Origin: Mrakia gelida
Taxonomy: Eukaryota > Basidiomycota > Tremellomycetes > Cystofilobasidiales > Mrakiaceae
Assembly: GCA_024345305.1 (NCBI GenBank)
Contig: BRON01000007.1
Span: 1,798,001-1,862,000, forward strand
Direction: 5' to 3'
DNA: 64,000 bases
Both the position numbers and the translations under genes were made by a program. Positions 11,801 through 23,976 of this stretch are shown here, one piece after another. Positions within the stretch are counted from its first letter, which is position 1, and the number at the start of each line of letters is the position of its first letter. Below the pieces are notes generated by a model. That model was not told where the DNA came from. It saw only the letters and a program-made list of their open reading frames with translations, and did no database searches.

Positions 11801-12691
11801 GGGATCTCAGCACGCGCGAATGCGTGAAAGTCATGGAAGGCCACGTCGGACAAGTCCAGTCGATGCGACTCGTGATCGTCGATCGAGAGAAGGAGGACGA
11901 CGACTCGGAGGAGGAAGGACTTGGGATCATGCGTGGACCTGCTGTTCAGGAGGAGGAGGAGGATGCGGAGATGGGAACGGGGTACGAACCCAACCCTCTT
12001 GGAGTGTCAGGTCCTTTCTCTCATCCTCTCCCTATCGTTCCTGGACACGTCGGAAGGCACCATCATCATCACGGAGCACAGGAACCGGCGATGGTCGCTT
12101 CGACTTCGACGACGTCGTCGGCTAGGAACGAGACGGCTGGAGGAGGAGGAGGGGGAGGGAACGCGTCGAGGGAGGGAGGGAAGCAGGCTATCTTGGTTTC
12201 TGCGAGTTTGGATAATACGGTGAAGGTCTGGGATGTCGAAACGGGGAAGTCGAAGAAGACTCTGTTCGGTCACAGTGAGTTTACCTTCTCTCCTTCTCTC
12301 TCTCTGCTTCGTTCGAAACCGAAACCGGAACTGACTCGTCTCATTCTCGCGTCTCGCGTTTCCAGTCGAAGGAGTCTGGGGAGTCGACGTAGATCCGCTT
12401 CGAGTCGTTTCCTCTTCTCACGATCGGACTATTAAGGGTGAGTTCTCGGAACCTCAATCTTTCTGCCTGCGGCTCGAGCTCTTCGTTCGCTGACCTTTCG
12501 CGTTTCGTCCTTTGTTTCGTCTTCGATCAGTCTGGTCTCGCGACGACGGGAAATGCACTCAGACTCTCGTGGGACATCGAGGAGCAGTCACCTGTCTCCA
12601 ACTCACCGATACTCAGATCCTCAGTGGGAGCGACGATGGAGAGGTTAGGGTTTGGAATTTTGGTGCTTCGTCGTCGGCGGCGGCGAAGTAG
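8876..12691 (+). CDS. MET30: MET30/SconB-type F-box and WD40 protein, SCF ubiquitin-ligase subunit
   Basis: The product (900-1000 residues) begins MSRPPTPHSA. After an N-terminal region with CVRHEKMADEGINAQLQN comes the family block LKGLLTMCCFSQLSLLS, then an F-box (PREVSLKVLSYLDAFSLGMAVQVSKDW) and the MET30 signature RKCTKCGWGLPLLERRRL. A Ser/Pro-rich linker leads to seven WD40 blades, each opening with GH: GHTDG, GHARG, GHTDG, GHRDW, GHVGQ, GHIEG, GHRGA. Blades 4 and 5 carry long low-complexity insertions. In ascomycete relatives this protein recruits the sulfur-regulon activator (Met4/CYS3 class) and other targets to SCF for ubiquitination in the nucleus. Start 8876 is the first ATG after a CT tract; the stop is TAG 12689-12691. 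Confidence 0.93.
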
Positions 12692-13183
12692 ACACCCAGC
12701 CCAGCTAGCTCTCTCTCGTTTCGCGTCCGTCTTTCATCTCTCGTCCTTCCTTGCTTACCTCTCTTCTCCTTTTGCTTAGTTCTCTTTTGCTTGTTTTCGT
12801 CCCTTCGCATCATCTCCATCTGTCCGTTCTTATTCTACTCTGCTCTGCCACCAACCAAACCACTTCGCTTTCGCTCGTCTGCCTTCGTCTGCCTTCTTCG
12901 TCTCCGTCGTCTTCGCTTTCTCAAACCACATATCTTTTACCACCAACCCACCCAATCTTCTTGTCGAACGATCTTGCATTCTCTACTTTATACCTCCAGC
13001 TCTACAACTATGCCTTACGACTTTCGCGCCCCCGCTTCCATCGTTTCTCCCGGAAAAAGGAAGAAGAAAAGGAATCGAGTGGTCGACTCGACGCGTTTCA
13101 CTCTCGTTTCGTCGTTTCGTTGCGGTCAGTCATCAATCGCTCCGATTCAAATTCAAACGTATGTAGGTCCAGCAGTAGAGGCT
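12692..13183. other. convergent 3' intergenic region
   Basis: MET30 (+) and the alcohol dehydrogenase (-) converge here. The CT-rich MET30 trailer dominates. An open frame from 13010 (MPYDFRAPAS) looks like a start but quickly becomes low-quality and overlaps the ADH 3' end, so it is not called. Confidence 0.5.
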
Positions 13184-15910
13184 TTAGACAATGTCCTTAG
13201 CTCGGGTGGTGGGAGGGCAGCCGGCCGAGGGAGCTGGTGGAGGGAGGAACGAATGAAAGGGAGAAGGTCAGTTTGAGGACGCGACGACGAGTAAACGAAA
13301 GAAAGAAGAAAGGAGTATAGGACTGACGGTTCGAGAATCGGGTTTCAACGAAAACCTTCTGAATCCCTCCAACTCGGTGGTCGAACTGAACGCGAACGAG
13401 AAAGAGGGGAAGGGGAAGTGAGCGAGGGAAGACGGAGAGAGGGAGGGAGGAGGAGAGATGGCGAAACGAACGAACCTTCTCGTACAACTCCTTGAAGTCT
13501 TCGAGGGGGACTCGGTGACTGATCATGAAGGTAGGATCAAACTTTCCTGTCATGATGCTGAAAAACGACGAAGGAAAAGAGAACGACAGAAGGGTCAGTT
13601 TCGCGAAAACTCAACCCCCTCCCGACTCAACGACTCACTAATCATGCAAGATCTCCTCCCAGTAAAGATGAACCGGTGCCTGTCCATTCCCCTGCAGTCT
13701 AACTCCCTTCTCCATCAACGGGCCAATCTGGAATCCGTTCCCGAGAGCCGAGTAGGCAGCGATGACTCCGACTCGTCCTCTCTTCCTCGCGGCGAGGATG
13801 CACTCGTTGATGGTCTCCAGGACGTCCGTCTCGAGCATCAGGGTCTTCTGGATCTTGTGTAGCATCGACTTTGGTTCATGGAAAGTACCAGCGTCGATAC
13901 AGACGTCGAGACCGTTGGGGTAGAGGGCGAGGATAGCTTCGACGACGTTCTTCCCTCCCGAAGCGTTGATGCCGACGACTTTGTCGGAGCCGGATTCTTT
14001 GATGGCGAAGTCGATTCGGTCCTTGGGAGTGGAGGAGGGGGGGGGGGGGGGGGGGGGGCGCGAGGTAAGTGGGGAGGGGCAGAGAGGGGAGCGGGGAAGA
14101 AGGGCGGAGGAGGAGGGTTTGGGAGGAGGGGAAGGAAGAGAGGTCAGCTCGACTCGACGCGTCTCGACTCAAGCCTCTTCGACTCGACTCACCTGGACCA
14201 AATCAATAACGACGACCTTCTTCGCTCCCTTGAGAAGAGCCCACTTGACGCAGCACTGCCCGATGGGTCCAGCTCCCCAGATTCCAACGATGTCGCCCTC
14301 TCCGACTGAGGACGAAGACGAAGACGAAAGTCAGCTCTCGATGCCAGCGAGGGGAAGAGCAACGCGAAGACTCACCCTCAGTATCGACGACAGCGTGGTA
14401 GGATGTAGGAAGAACGTCCGAGAGGTAGAGAGCCTTCTCGTCGGAGACGGAGTCGGGGATCTTGAGCTGTTGGGTGAAGACGAACGAACCACGAGCGAAA
14501 GAACAAAGGTCAGTCGTCGCGTTTTCGCTCACTTCGCCAGAAAATGGCTACGAGACTGAACTCACGCAGTTGACGTCTCCGAAGGGGACCTTAACGTACT
14601 CGGCCTGTCCTCCTGGGAATCCTCCGGTGAAGTGAGAGTCTGTGCGAACGAGGGGGGAGGAAGTCAGCCTCGTCTTGCTTCCATTCTCGCGACGCGTCCG
14701 AAGAGTGATCTTTATGCGTACAGCCGAAGAAACCAGCGTCCCTCTGTCCGTACATGGTTTTCATCAGGGCGCTGTTGTTGGTTCGCTCGCAAAACGAGCT
14801 GAGTTTCTTCTTGCAGAACTCGCAGGTACCACACCTGAGGCGAAGGAGAGCGATGGGAGGAGTGGGAATCAGCTCCGAAGTCGACACGAGGGGGGCAGAC
14901 TTCGCAAAGGCCAGCGAAGGAGTGGGAGCGTGACGCACGCGATCTGGAAGGATACGACGACTCGCTAGATACAATATGAAGCAGAAAGGGGAAGTGAAAG
15001 GGTCAGGATCTCGAGGAAAGGGAGTGGAAGTCGAGGAGGAAGCGGAGAAAGGACGTACGTCTCCAATCTTCAAGTTCTTGACGTTGGGACCAACTCTGTC
15101 AATCACTCCCATGAACTCATGTCCTATGATATCACTGATGTTAAATTAAAGAGTATAGGAATCCGGGACCAGGTCAGTTTTCGAGAAAGAAGACGGAACC
15201 GCGAACAGACGCGACGCGGGCGGAAAGGAGACGACGCCTCAAGCAACGGAGGCTGTTGGGATGGACTCACCCCTTCTGCATGGTAACAATCTCGGAGTGG
15301 TAGAGGTGGAGATCTACGAAGGGAAGAGAGAGGAAGAGAGGGAGGGAAGAGGACGTGATCAGCTCGACGCGCTTCGTTCGTTCGACTCGATTCGACTCGG
15401 ACGGGATTGCTTCGAGCAAGCAGCAGAGAAACGAGAGACTTACCAGATCCACAGATGGTCGTCCCAGTGACCTTGAGGATGATGTCACCATCTTGAGTGA
15501 TCTTTGAGTTACGAAAGGAAGAAGGAACGGACGATCAGCCCACGCTCTCGCCCCCGCCGACGTGTCCCTCATCCCCCCTTCGTCCTCGCGAACTCACATC
15601 AGGAACAGCAGCCTCGACGACCTCGACGTTCTCAGATCCAAACCAAGCGAGAGCTTTCATCTGGGATCCATCTTCTCGGTGCTTGTCTGTAGGAGGAAAC
15701 GAACGCCGTGAAGGAAACAAAGGAGGAGGAGAAGATGGTGAGCTTCGCTTTTCCTCCCTCCTCGCTGCCACCGTCGTCTCAGACTGCCTCCAGTCGCTCA
15801 GGAACCTCTCAGCGAGACGAGAAGAAAGACGACTCACACTCTGGGACAGCAGCGGTCTCAAGGGGACCTCCAAGAACGTGGTCCTGAACGAAGTTGGCGG
15901 TAGTTTGCAT
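13184..15910 (-). CDS. zinc-containing alcohol dehydrogenase, glutathione-independent formaldehyde dehydrogenase type
   Basis: About 430 residues in many exons. ATG 15910 opens MQTTANFVQD. The core starts MKALAWFGSENVEVV, with catalytic zinc ligands in TTICGSDLHLYH and GHEFMG, the structural-zinc cysteines in CGTCEFCKKKLSSFC, then MYGQRDAGFFG, GGFPGGQAEYVKVPFGDVNC, and the nucleotide fold GIWGAGPIGQCCVKWALLKGA. This pattern is that of fungal formaldehyde-dehydrogenase-like ADHs acting on aldehydes or alcohols with NAD(P). The C-terminus ends FVETRFS plus NPPSAGCPPTT from an exon reached by the acceptor CTCCACCAG, with TAA at 13184. A decayed copy of its middle lies at 7236-8105. One intron holds a 22-nt G run. 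Confidence 0.93.
14037..14058. repeat. poly-G/poly-C tract of 22
   Basis: An uninterrupted run of 22 G on plus (C on the coding strand) inside an intron of the alcohol dehydrogenase gene, directly flanked by GGAGGA and CGCGAG. Exact length may be affected by sequencing error. Confidence 0.85.
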
Positions 15911-16457
15911 TTTGTGATTTCTGAGACGTCGCAAAGGTCGAGGCATCAGTCTCAGCCTCAGCTTCACCATCATCCTCCGAGGCTCAGAGCCGACTCACAG
16001 CGTGTAGTTGTTGGTAAAGAGGTTGGGCTGTTGGTGGTGGTTTGAGGTCAGGAGCTCTTCCCAGCTCTCAAAAGGAACGAAGAAACAAGAGTGGAGGGGG
16101 GTTGGGTGGGCTGAAAGCCGGGACGTCATGGAGTCTTCAACGCCTCTTCCTTCGTGTTTTTCTTCGTTCTTTTGGTCCTCTCAGGGCTGGAATCGAAGCA
16201 TCGAAGGTCTAGAACACCGAGGGAACCCCCGAACTATCGGAGTGCTTAGCAATTCTTCCCAAGGGAGGGCGGAGTTGAGTGAGAAACAGAGTCAGACAGA
16301 CGACGCGCGGCGGGGGCTCGTCTTGTTTCGCTTCTTGACAGCTTCAGCCAGGGAGATCAAAAGGGAAAGAAGATTTGCATAGGGCGTAAACTAGACTAGG
16401 GGATCAATAAAGTAGAAGTGGTAAGAAACGAGTTGACTGCAGAACAACGACGGGAGC
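15911..16457. promoter_or_regulatory. 5' leader and promoter of the alcohol dehydrogenase, with a probable leader intron
   Basis: Just before the ADH start a canonical intron is visible on minus at 15921-15998 (donor GTGAGT, acceptor GTCTCAG, 78 nt). It joins a leader exon ending ACACGCT to AAATCACAAA before the ATG. No in-frame ATG exists upstream, so this is a 5' UTR intron. The rest, up to the stop of the next minus gene at 16458, holds no recognised feature. Confidence 0.55.
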
Positions 16458-18837
16458 TCATCGACCTCCCATCTCTCCAAACACCTTCGCGTTCTCGTCC
16501 ATCACGATCTCCAACTCCCTTGTCGTCTCCTCGACCGCTCTTCTCGCGTGCGCGAGTTCAGCTTCGATCTCGGCGGAGGAGGCGGTAGCGAAGTCGCTGG
16601 TGGAGGGAGCGATGGCTGCGAATCGGGGGACGAGGGAGTCGAGGGCGATCTGGACAGAACGAAACGAAAACGGAGGAGAGGTTCAGCGACGCGTTTGTCG
16701 ACTTGGTCCCTCGACGAGCTCGCACAAGACGCTCCGAGAGATGTGCAACTCACAACGTTGATCTCCCTATGCAACTCCTCCAACCTGCCCAACTGTTTCG
16801 CGAGGTAACTCGCTCGTCGTCCCAACGCGCCTCTCAACCTCTCCACCTCGTCTCCTCCACCTCCTCTTCTCCCACCACCACCGCCAGCAATCTCACCCTC
16901 CAATCCATGCTCATCCTCATCCTCCTCATCGTCATCATCCAACTCGTCAAACCCATCCGTCTGCACGCCCTCCCCACCCTCTCCAAACATCCCTTCGAAC
17001 CTCCCGCTCACTCCACCCCTGCACCCCGTAGGCAGCGCTCCCAGCACGCCAGCGATTCGTCCAGTCAAGAGACTGAGGAGAACGTGGAAGGAGGAGACGG
17101 CTTCTTCCATCGAGACGGTGGGGTTCGACGAGGAGAGGGCTGAGAGAGCGAGAGCGAGGGTTTGGGAGGAGAGAGGGGTGGAGGGATCTTGGTTGTCGGT
17201 TTGATTCGCGGGTTCGGTGGAGGAAGAAGGGAGGGAGATAGAAGGGAGGGAAGGGGAGAAGAAAGCGAGAGAGTTGCAATCAATGAGGTAGGAGATCTGG
17301 TGAAGGAGTTCGGGGAGGGACGCGATGGGTTTGGTGGGAGGGAGGTCATCGAGCGTAGTCGAAGGGACGAGGATCTCGTTCGCTCCACAGGACGATGGGC
17401 CGAGAGGAGCAGGTTGCTGTTGATCCGAGGTGGTGGTGTTCGTCGCGTCGCCGTCGTCCGTGGTGGTGGAGCTGGGTTCGTCGCCGTCGGGAGAGGGAGA
17501 GTTCTCCTTCTCGACCTCCTGCGTCTTCTTCACCTTGGGGACCTTGGCTTTCTTGGTCTGTCTGCTGAGGAGAGGAGCTTGTTCGACGAAGACTGGCGCG
17601 GCAGGAGGAGGAGGAGGAGGAGAAGTGTTGACCTGCTGGACCTTGGCTGCTGCGACGACCGACGACGACGAGCTCTTCGCGACGAGTTTGGGAGTTTTGG
17701 TGGGCGAGGGTTCTGCGACGATGGCGGTTGCGGCCTTGAGTTGCTGCTTGGGAGTCCCCTTTCCTGCCTTGGTAGGAGTTCCGGGCCTCGTCGAAGCTGG
17801 AGTCGACTTGACCGAAGCGGATTTGAGGGTCGAAGTGGGCGTCTTCTCGACGACGACAGCCTTCTCGACGGGAGGGGGAGTTGGGACAGCGAGAGGTTTG
17901 GATCGAAGGGAGATGGTGACGGGAGCTGGTTTGTCGGCTGATGCTGCTCGTACGGCTGCTCGAACCTCGTCGGGGTGAGGAGTAGGAGCGACGAAGGCTG
18001 GGAGTTCTGGCGAAGAGGTCGGGGTCGACGACGAGACGTCCTTCGAAGTGGACGCGACGACTTCCTTCTTGACAGGTTCCTCCTCCTGCTCTGGCTGGAC
18101 GATGACCTTCTCGACGACGACGATAGGTTCCTCGACGACAGCGAGCTCGACTTCCCTCTCGACCTCCTCCTCCTCAGCTCTCAGACCCTCCTCCATCTCC
18201 TCCTCGTCGTCGAGCTCTCCAACAAGTTCCTCAACTCTCTCCTCCTCCTCTTTGCTCATCCTTCCCTCAATAGCCTCAAGACTCAACCTCCGCTCATGCC
18301 CGGGAGTCCACCCTTGAGCTCCGAGAAGGCTCGACCTGCTCCTCGAAGGTGACTCTCCCCAAACGTTACTCCACTCGGGTCCAGGCGAACCCGTCGAGAA
18401 GTTAGGCGTCGCAGACTGAACGGCGATTTGAACGTCCGTGGGTCGAAGAGGAGTCGAGTTGGAGCTTGATTCGGAGTCGGAGGGAGTGAAGGGGTTGGCG
18501 GGGGAAGAGGGAGTCTTCTGAGCTGGCGTGGTTTGGTTCGAGATGAATCGAGTCGCGTGAGTCGAAGCGGTCGAAGTCGACGTCGCCGTTGCTGGTCGAG
18601 GAAGTCCAGGAGGGAGAGGAGGGAAGTCGAAGACGTTGGCTTCTTGACGGGTCGTCGCATCGGAGACTGTGTTGAACGAGAGCGAAGGAGAAGAACGAAG
18701 GTCAGTCACTCGAAGACGATAAAAAAGAGAGACGCGCGAGGGAGGGGAGAGGGGAGGGGGGTGCTCGGAGAAAGAAAGAAAGAGGTCGTACGTTATGGAG
18801 GAGAGTGGTAGAGATAGTCCGTGAGGGAAGGGTCCAT
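16458..18837 (-). CDS. Ser/Pro/Thr-rich acidic protein of unknown function
   Basis: A long open exon (16799 to 18666 by eye) encodes about 620 residues rich in Ser, Thr, Pro and Ala. It includes VFDFPPLPPGLPRP, LSLEAIEGRMSKEEEERVEELVGEL with an acidic stretch, a basic linker (RQTKKAKVPKVKKTQE), an Asp/Glu run and a helical C-terminus. A final exon adds IALDSLVPRFAAIAPSTS and a predicted coiled coil ending FGEMGGR, stop at 16458. I do not recognise the family. The start is unresolved: the upstream exon with ATG 18837 (MDPSLTDYLYHSPP) meets an in-frame TAA just before the only donor (18791), so it may be a leader exon with a short upstream ORF, or the sequence has an error there. Confidence 0.6.
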
Positions 18838-19210
18838 GGGCACCTAAAGCTAGAAAGAAGAAAAGAAGGAAAGGGGTGAAGTAAAACGAAGGGAAGGGGG
18901 AGGGACTATCGATTCAAGACGCGTTTTGAGAGTCAAAGGTAGGTGTGAATCGTTCAAAAAAAAGGTGTAGAGAGGAAGAGAACAAGAATACGACTGAGTT
19001 GATTTGGATGGGGTAAGAAACGAAGGAAAGAAAGAAGAGAAGGATAAGATGTACGAAAAGGCGGGGGGGGCGAGAAGAGAAGGGGTGTGCGTTGGAGTAG
19101 ATACGAGTGGGCGAAAGGGTAAGGAAAGAAGGAAGAGACGAGAGCGAGAAGAAGCCGGGGAGGGACGAGAAGATAACGAAGAGAGAAGAGAGGGAGAAAA
19201 AGAAGATAAA
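18838..19210. other. intergenic between two minus-strand genes
   Basis: 373 bp, purine-rich on plus (pyrimidine-rich in the sense of the downstream gene), consistent with promoter and leader of the unknown gene at 16458-18837. No motif stands out. Confidence 0.4.
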
Positions 19211-22200
19211 CTAGAGCACCCCTCCCCGCATGAAGTTCTCAGAGTACCTACCTAAAGGAGGAGAAGGAGAAGGACCCCTGCCGCCTTGTCCACCCTGCTG
19301 AACGCCGTAGTATCCCTGTTGCTGCTGCTGGTGCTGGATCTGCTGAAGCAACCTCGCGTTCCCGACGTTGAGCGATTGAGAAGCGAAGGCTGTGAACGCG
19401 CCGAGCGACGAAGGGTCCGTCGTCCCTCCGACTCCGTGCATCCCGAGCTCTGAGGAGAACTGGTTGTTGTTGGACGAGCCGTGCTGCTGCTGAGCGTTGT
19501 TGGAGTACTGGTGTTGCTGCTGCTGTTGTTGCTGCTGCTGGGAGCTTCGGAAGGACATGATGGCTGGATCTTGGAAGGGCATGTGGTTGTGCTCTGCAAG
19601 AGGGGGAGAAAAGAGAGCGAGAGAGTCGTTAGGATGAGAATCGAGAGAGAACGATGTCAGTGGCTCGAGGAAAGGAGCGACGAGTCGAGCGAGGGCGAGA
19701 AGCGAGAAGATCGAGCGAAGACGTACCGGCTCCTCCAGCTCCCATTCCTCCTCCCATTCCCATCCCCATCCCACCCATTCCACTTCCCATCCCTCCTCCG
19801 ACTCCCAACATGTCCTTCAAAGCCTGAGCTTGGTTTCCTCGATCTCCACCTCCGTTCGCGTATCCCTGCTGCTGCCTCGCGAAAGCCATCCTGCTCGCGT
19901 CTCCTCCGATCGACCCTTGCTGCTGCTGTTGCTGCTGAGGGATTTGATGGATCCAGTTTCCGGCACCTCCAGGCTGCTGGTGGTGAAGTTGCTGGGGTTG
20001 TTGTCCCTGAAGAGGAGACTTGAGACCGAGTCCGGGAGGAGGAGGAGCTGAAGAGGAAGGGAAGTTGGACGAGTTCGACGACGCTTGACGAGCGAGGTGT
20101 CCTGGTCCTCCTGAGGACGAAGGGAGACCTGGAGGAGGATGTCGACCAAAAGGAGCTGGGGAGGAGTTATTGGAAGAGCGGGATTGCTGCTGTTGCTGGT
20201 GCTGCTGGGGATGTTGATGAGGAGGAGGGTCGTGGTGGTTGTTGCTTCCAGCCCAGAGGTAGCTCGACTGATCCGTCGAAGTCGTCGCCGAGGGAGTAGG
20301 AGTGATCCTTCCTGATGGCTCCCGTCCGAACCTTCCTCCGTTCTCCTTCATCATCAACCCGTCCGAGTCGACGCTTCCTCGTCTCGAGTCTCCCTCAACG
20401 GGCGGCAAACCCAACGATCTTCCAACGGGACTGGGACTTCCTCCTCCGAAATGGTGGGTCGACGTCTTCCTTCGAGCGAAATCGAACCTCGACTTCTTCC
20501 CTCCTGCCTGCTCGTCGAGCATGTCCGGGTCTGCTGGTGCTGCCGGCCGAGGACTGTCTCCCCAAGGATCGAAGGAGCCAGCGTAAGGCGTCGCGACGAG
20601 ACTCACCGACGAGAGAAGACCGAACGGCGACGACGATCCTCCACCGTATCCGAAAGGCGAGAAAGCCGAAGGAGAGAGCATGGAAGGCTCGGCGTGCTTG
20701 CTTCTCGACGACGACGATCCCTTCTGCTGTTCGAGGTTGAGGTTGAACGCGAACTGTCCGTCTCCGATCGTCGAAAGCATGTGCTCGAAGTCTGGGAAGG
20801 GAGAGGACGTGAAAGCGGGAGGACCGGGGGCCTCTCGCCTTGCGGTGATCTCGTCGACGAGGGCTTGGGTTTGGGTAGAGGGTTGATAGGGGGATTGAAG
20901 GTGGGCTGGGATGGGTTCGAGGGAGGGAGGAGGGGGTTGCTGGTTGAAGGAGGGAAGACCGAGACCTGGTGGAGGCGGTGGAGGAGCCGGGGAGGAAACG
21001 GTAGGAGAAGGGGTAGGTAGGGTGGTGATGATGGTGGTGGGGACAGCAGAAGTGGGAGTGGAGGTGGGAGTTGGTCGATTCGTCGTCGACGAGACGATTC
21101 CGATGGATGCCTTTGCCGTCGTCGTTCCTGAGGCAGGAGTTCCAGGTCTCGAACTCGATCCTACCGAGGGTGCAGAAGTCGAGGACGATGCCGTTGCTGT
21201 CGTCGTCTTGGAAGAAGACTTGACGGGAGTGGGCTTCGCGAGGATCGTGACTTGTTGAGGAGTCGAGGAGGAGGGAGCTGGAGAGGAGGTGACGGGTTTG
21301 GGTTTGGGTTGGAGTCGAGATGGAACGGGTTGAGGCTGAGAGGGTGCTGGGATGGGAGTTTGAGCCTTGAGGCCGGGAGGAGCAGGAAGAGTAGGGTTGG
21401 GAGGAAGGGAAGCGAGACCGGTTCCAGGACGAGACGCCCACGAGGCTGTCCGAGGAAGAGCTGAGGCTGTTGGTTGAGAACGAAAGAGAGATGCGATGTC
21501 AGCTCATGCACTCGAGCGTAAGAGAACGAGTGGCGAGATAAAGGATAGTAGAGAGAGAAGGGAGAGACACGAACCATCAGGAACCTCCTCGACCTTTTTG
21601 ACGACTGGTCGCGAGACGATCACTGGCTTCTGCAGATGCTCCGTTCCCTTCAACGTGTGTTTCCTGTTCGAACGAGCTTGGTCAGTTACAGCTCGTGACG
21701 TTATCGTCGAGATGAAAGGCGTCAAGAAGGACTCACAAGGTCGACAGATCCTCCTTCGTGAAGCAGTCCCTCTCGTCTCCCCAATCGTGCAACCCCAAAC
21801 AGTTCAAGTTGTCGCACTTCACTCCCCGCAACCAGCTCTCACAGTACTTGGCCGTTCCGAAGCTCGCTCTCAGCACCTGTCCAGGCGCCGAGGGTGAGGG
21901 GAATCCATCGAGAGCAGAGATGGCTCTCGCGGCGTCCTCTCGACGAAGGTAGGAGATGTAGATTCCGACGTTGGGTGGAGGAGGACCGGACGAGCTGGAG
22001 GAGGAGGGAGCAGGTGCTGAGGAGGGTGGACGCTTGTGAAGAACGAGTTTACTGATCTTTCCGTATTGACCGAAGTAGTCGTTCGAACGGAGGGTGGCGA
22101 GTTGCTGGAGGATGGGAGGGAAGGAAGGAGGGGAAGGGGATGGGTTTAGATTCTGATTTCAGGCACGAAGGAGATGGGGAAGGAAGCAAGCGAGCGAGAG

Positions 22201-23305
22201 ATAGAAACGAACCTCGTCTGATCTTCCTTCCTGACCGACGCCCATTCCAACGACGTAGACCATGTTCTTGACGACGACTCGAACGTCCTTGAGATGTCTT
22301 CGACCGAGAGCTTCGAGCTCCTTGTTGGTTTTGGCCTTGTTCCGTTTGAGAGCTGTGAGACGTTTGATCCTGAGAGAAACGAGAGGACAACCGAGATAGT
22401 GATCAGCTCTTGCGTGCCTTCCTCGAGGAGTCCACGCGCGTACGAGGTGGGAAGGGAGAGAGAGGGCAAGGCGACGAGGGAAGGGAGGGGAGACGAGGAG
22501 AAAACTCGAAGCTCACTCTTCTGCTCCGACAGGGATGAATTCGATTCCTTCCTCTGTATACTGCCGACGACAAGCTGGACATCGCTTGTTGAGGTTGGCG
22601 AGGATATGATGATGACAGAATCGACAGATCTGAAGCAAGAAGAACGAAGACGAGGAAGTGAGCTCGAAGGAAGGGAGGAAGGAGAGGGAGGGAGGGAGAG
22701 AAGGAGGAGGAAGGAAGTCGAACTGACCTGATAACCACAAGGGCAAGGCTTGAAGTTGATATCAGAGAGATCCATCTCCTCCATGCAGAGGGGGCATTCA
22801 GGATCTTCCTCCTGTAGCAACGAGCAAGAAGAAAACGAGGTCAGCGAACGAAAGCAGAGGCCGTGAAGGGAAGGAGAGAGTGTTGGATGACCGAGCTCGT
22901 GTGAAGGTCGAAGCTCTCGTCCGCTGCCCTGCCCTTGGGACAGCAGGAACGAGTGCCTCAAGGTGAGGGGAGTGGATGGAGTGTATGTGCTTTCTCTGAG
23001 CTCTCCCCAAGCTGAGGTCGACGAGATGGAGGCTGTCTCTCGACCTCTTGCTTCTTTGCTCGCCACCACCTTTCTTTCACCTCCTCCTCCTCCTTCCCAT
23101 CTTCCCCTTCGCTCTCCCTTCCGTCACTCCTACTGAGCTCCCACGTATGAGCAAGAGATGTACTCACTTCTTCATCACTCCAATAAACGTCCTGTAGACC
23201 CTTGAGCATGTCTGACTTCTCTCCTCCTCCTGCTGATTGCGAGGAGGGTTGAGAATGGACGTGGTAAGGTGAAGAAGTTGAGGCTCGAACCCCGGCAGGT
23301 GCCAT
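19211..23305 (-). CDS. NOT4: NOT4-type RING/RRM protein, CCR4-NOT complex E3 ligase
   Basis: ATG 23305 opens MAPAGVRAST; the first exon ends VYWSDEE. The next exons give the NOT4 RING of C4C4 type: DPECPLCMEEMDLSDINFKPCPCGYQICRFCHHHIL, with CPACRRQYTEE. Then come the linker KTNKELEALGRRHLKDVRVVVKNMVYVVGMG, an RRM with LRSNDYFGQYGKISKLVLHKR, and a C3H1-like segment FGTAKYCESWLRGVKC with CLGLHDWGDE. This order (RING, RRM, C3H1) is diagnostic of NOT4. In the cytoplasm it ubiquitinates nascent-chain and ribosome targets as part of CCR4-NOT. The long C-terminal half is low-complexity, with Pro, Gly/Met and several Gln runs, ending SENFMRGGVL at 19211. Confidence 0.95.
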
Positions 23306-23976
23306 CGCTTGGGTGAGAAAAGGGGGGGAGGGGGAAAGAGAAGGAGAAGGGAAAGGGGTATAGGGGGAGAGTCAAGCCAGTTGAGGAGGAGACGAGCGAG
23401 AGAGGGAGGGAGGGAAGGAGAAGGAGAGCGTGGGAGGTGATGGAGGAAAAGAGGGCGGCGACCTCGAGGGAGAAAATGCCAGCAAGCATTCCGGTCGAAA
23501 CAGATCTCGAGATTTCTTTCGAGTCTTTATCCCCTAGCTGCTAGACCTCAAGAGTTGGGTGAGGTCTCAGTGGAGAACTCACGTGACGAAAAATTAAATC
23601 GACACGCGAAAGGGAGGTCGAGTTCGAGCGAGACGCGATTCTCGACGCGTTTCGCTCGCTCTCCGTCTCGTCTCCAAGCTCATACCTCACCCTCTCAACC
23701 TCTCGAGGCTCAAAGATCTCTCAAACATACTAATGAGGGACGCGAGCGCCATGCTAGAGAATATTGAACCAGCTCTTGACTCATGAGAAGGTTCGCACTC
23801 GTCGTCGCTGATTCTCTCCTCGTCCCTGTCTTCGCTCGTGGAAAATCGTCAAAGGTCGTTACATAGGCAGCAAGAGCAAAATCATAGACGCACGCAAAGC
23901 ACACAGCGGGTAAACTACATCCAACCCAAGATCTCCCCCTCTCTCTCCCTCCCTCCCTCCCTCCGCGCGTCGTCCC
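23306..23976. promoter_or_regulatory. NOT4 upstream region
   Basis: 671 bp between the NOT4 start and the end of the Arb1-like gene. Pyrimidine-rich on minus next to the NOT4 ATG. No gene recognised. Confidence 0.4.
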
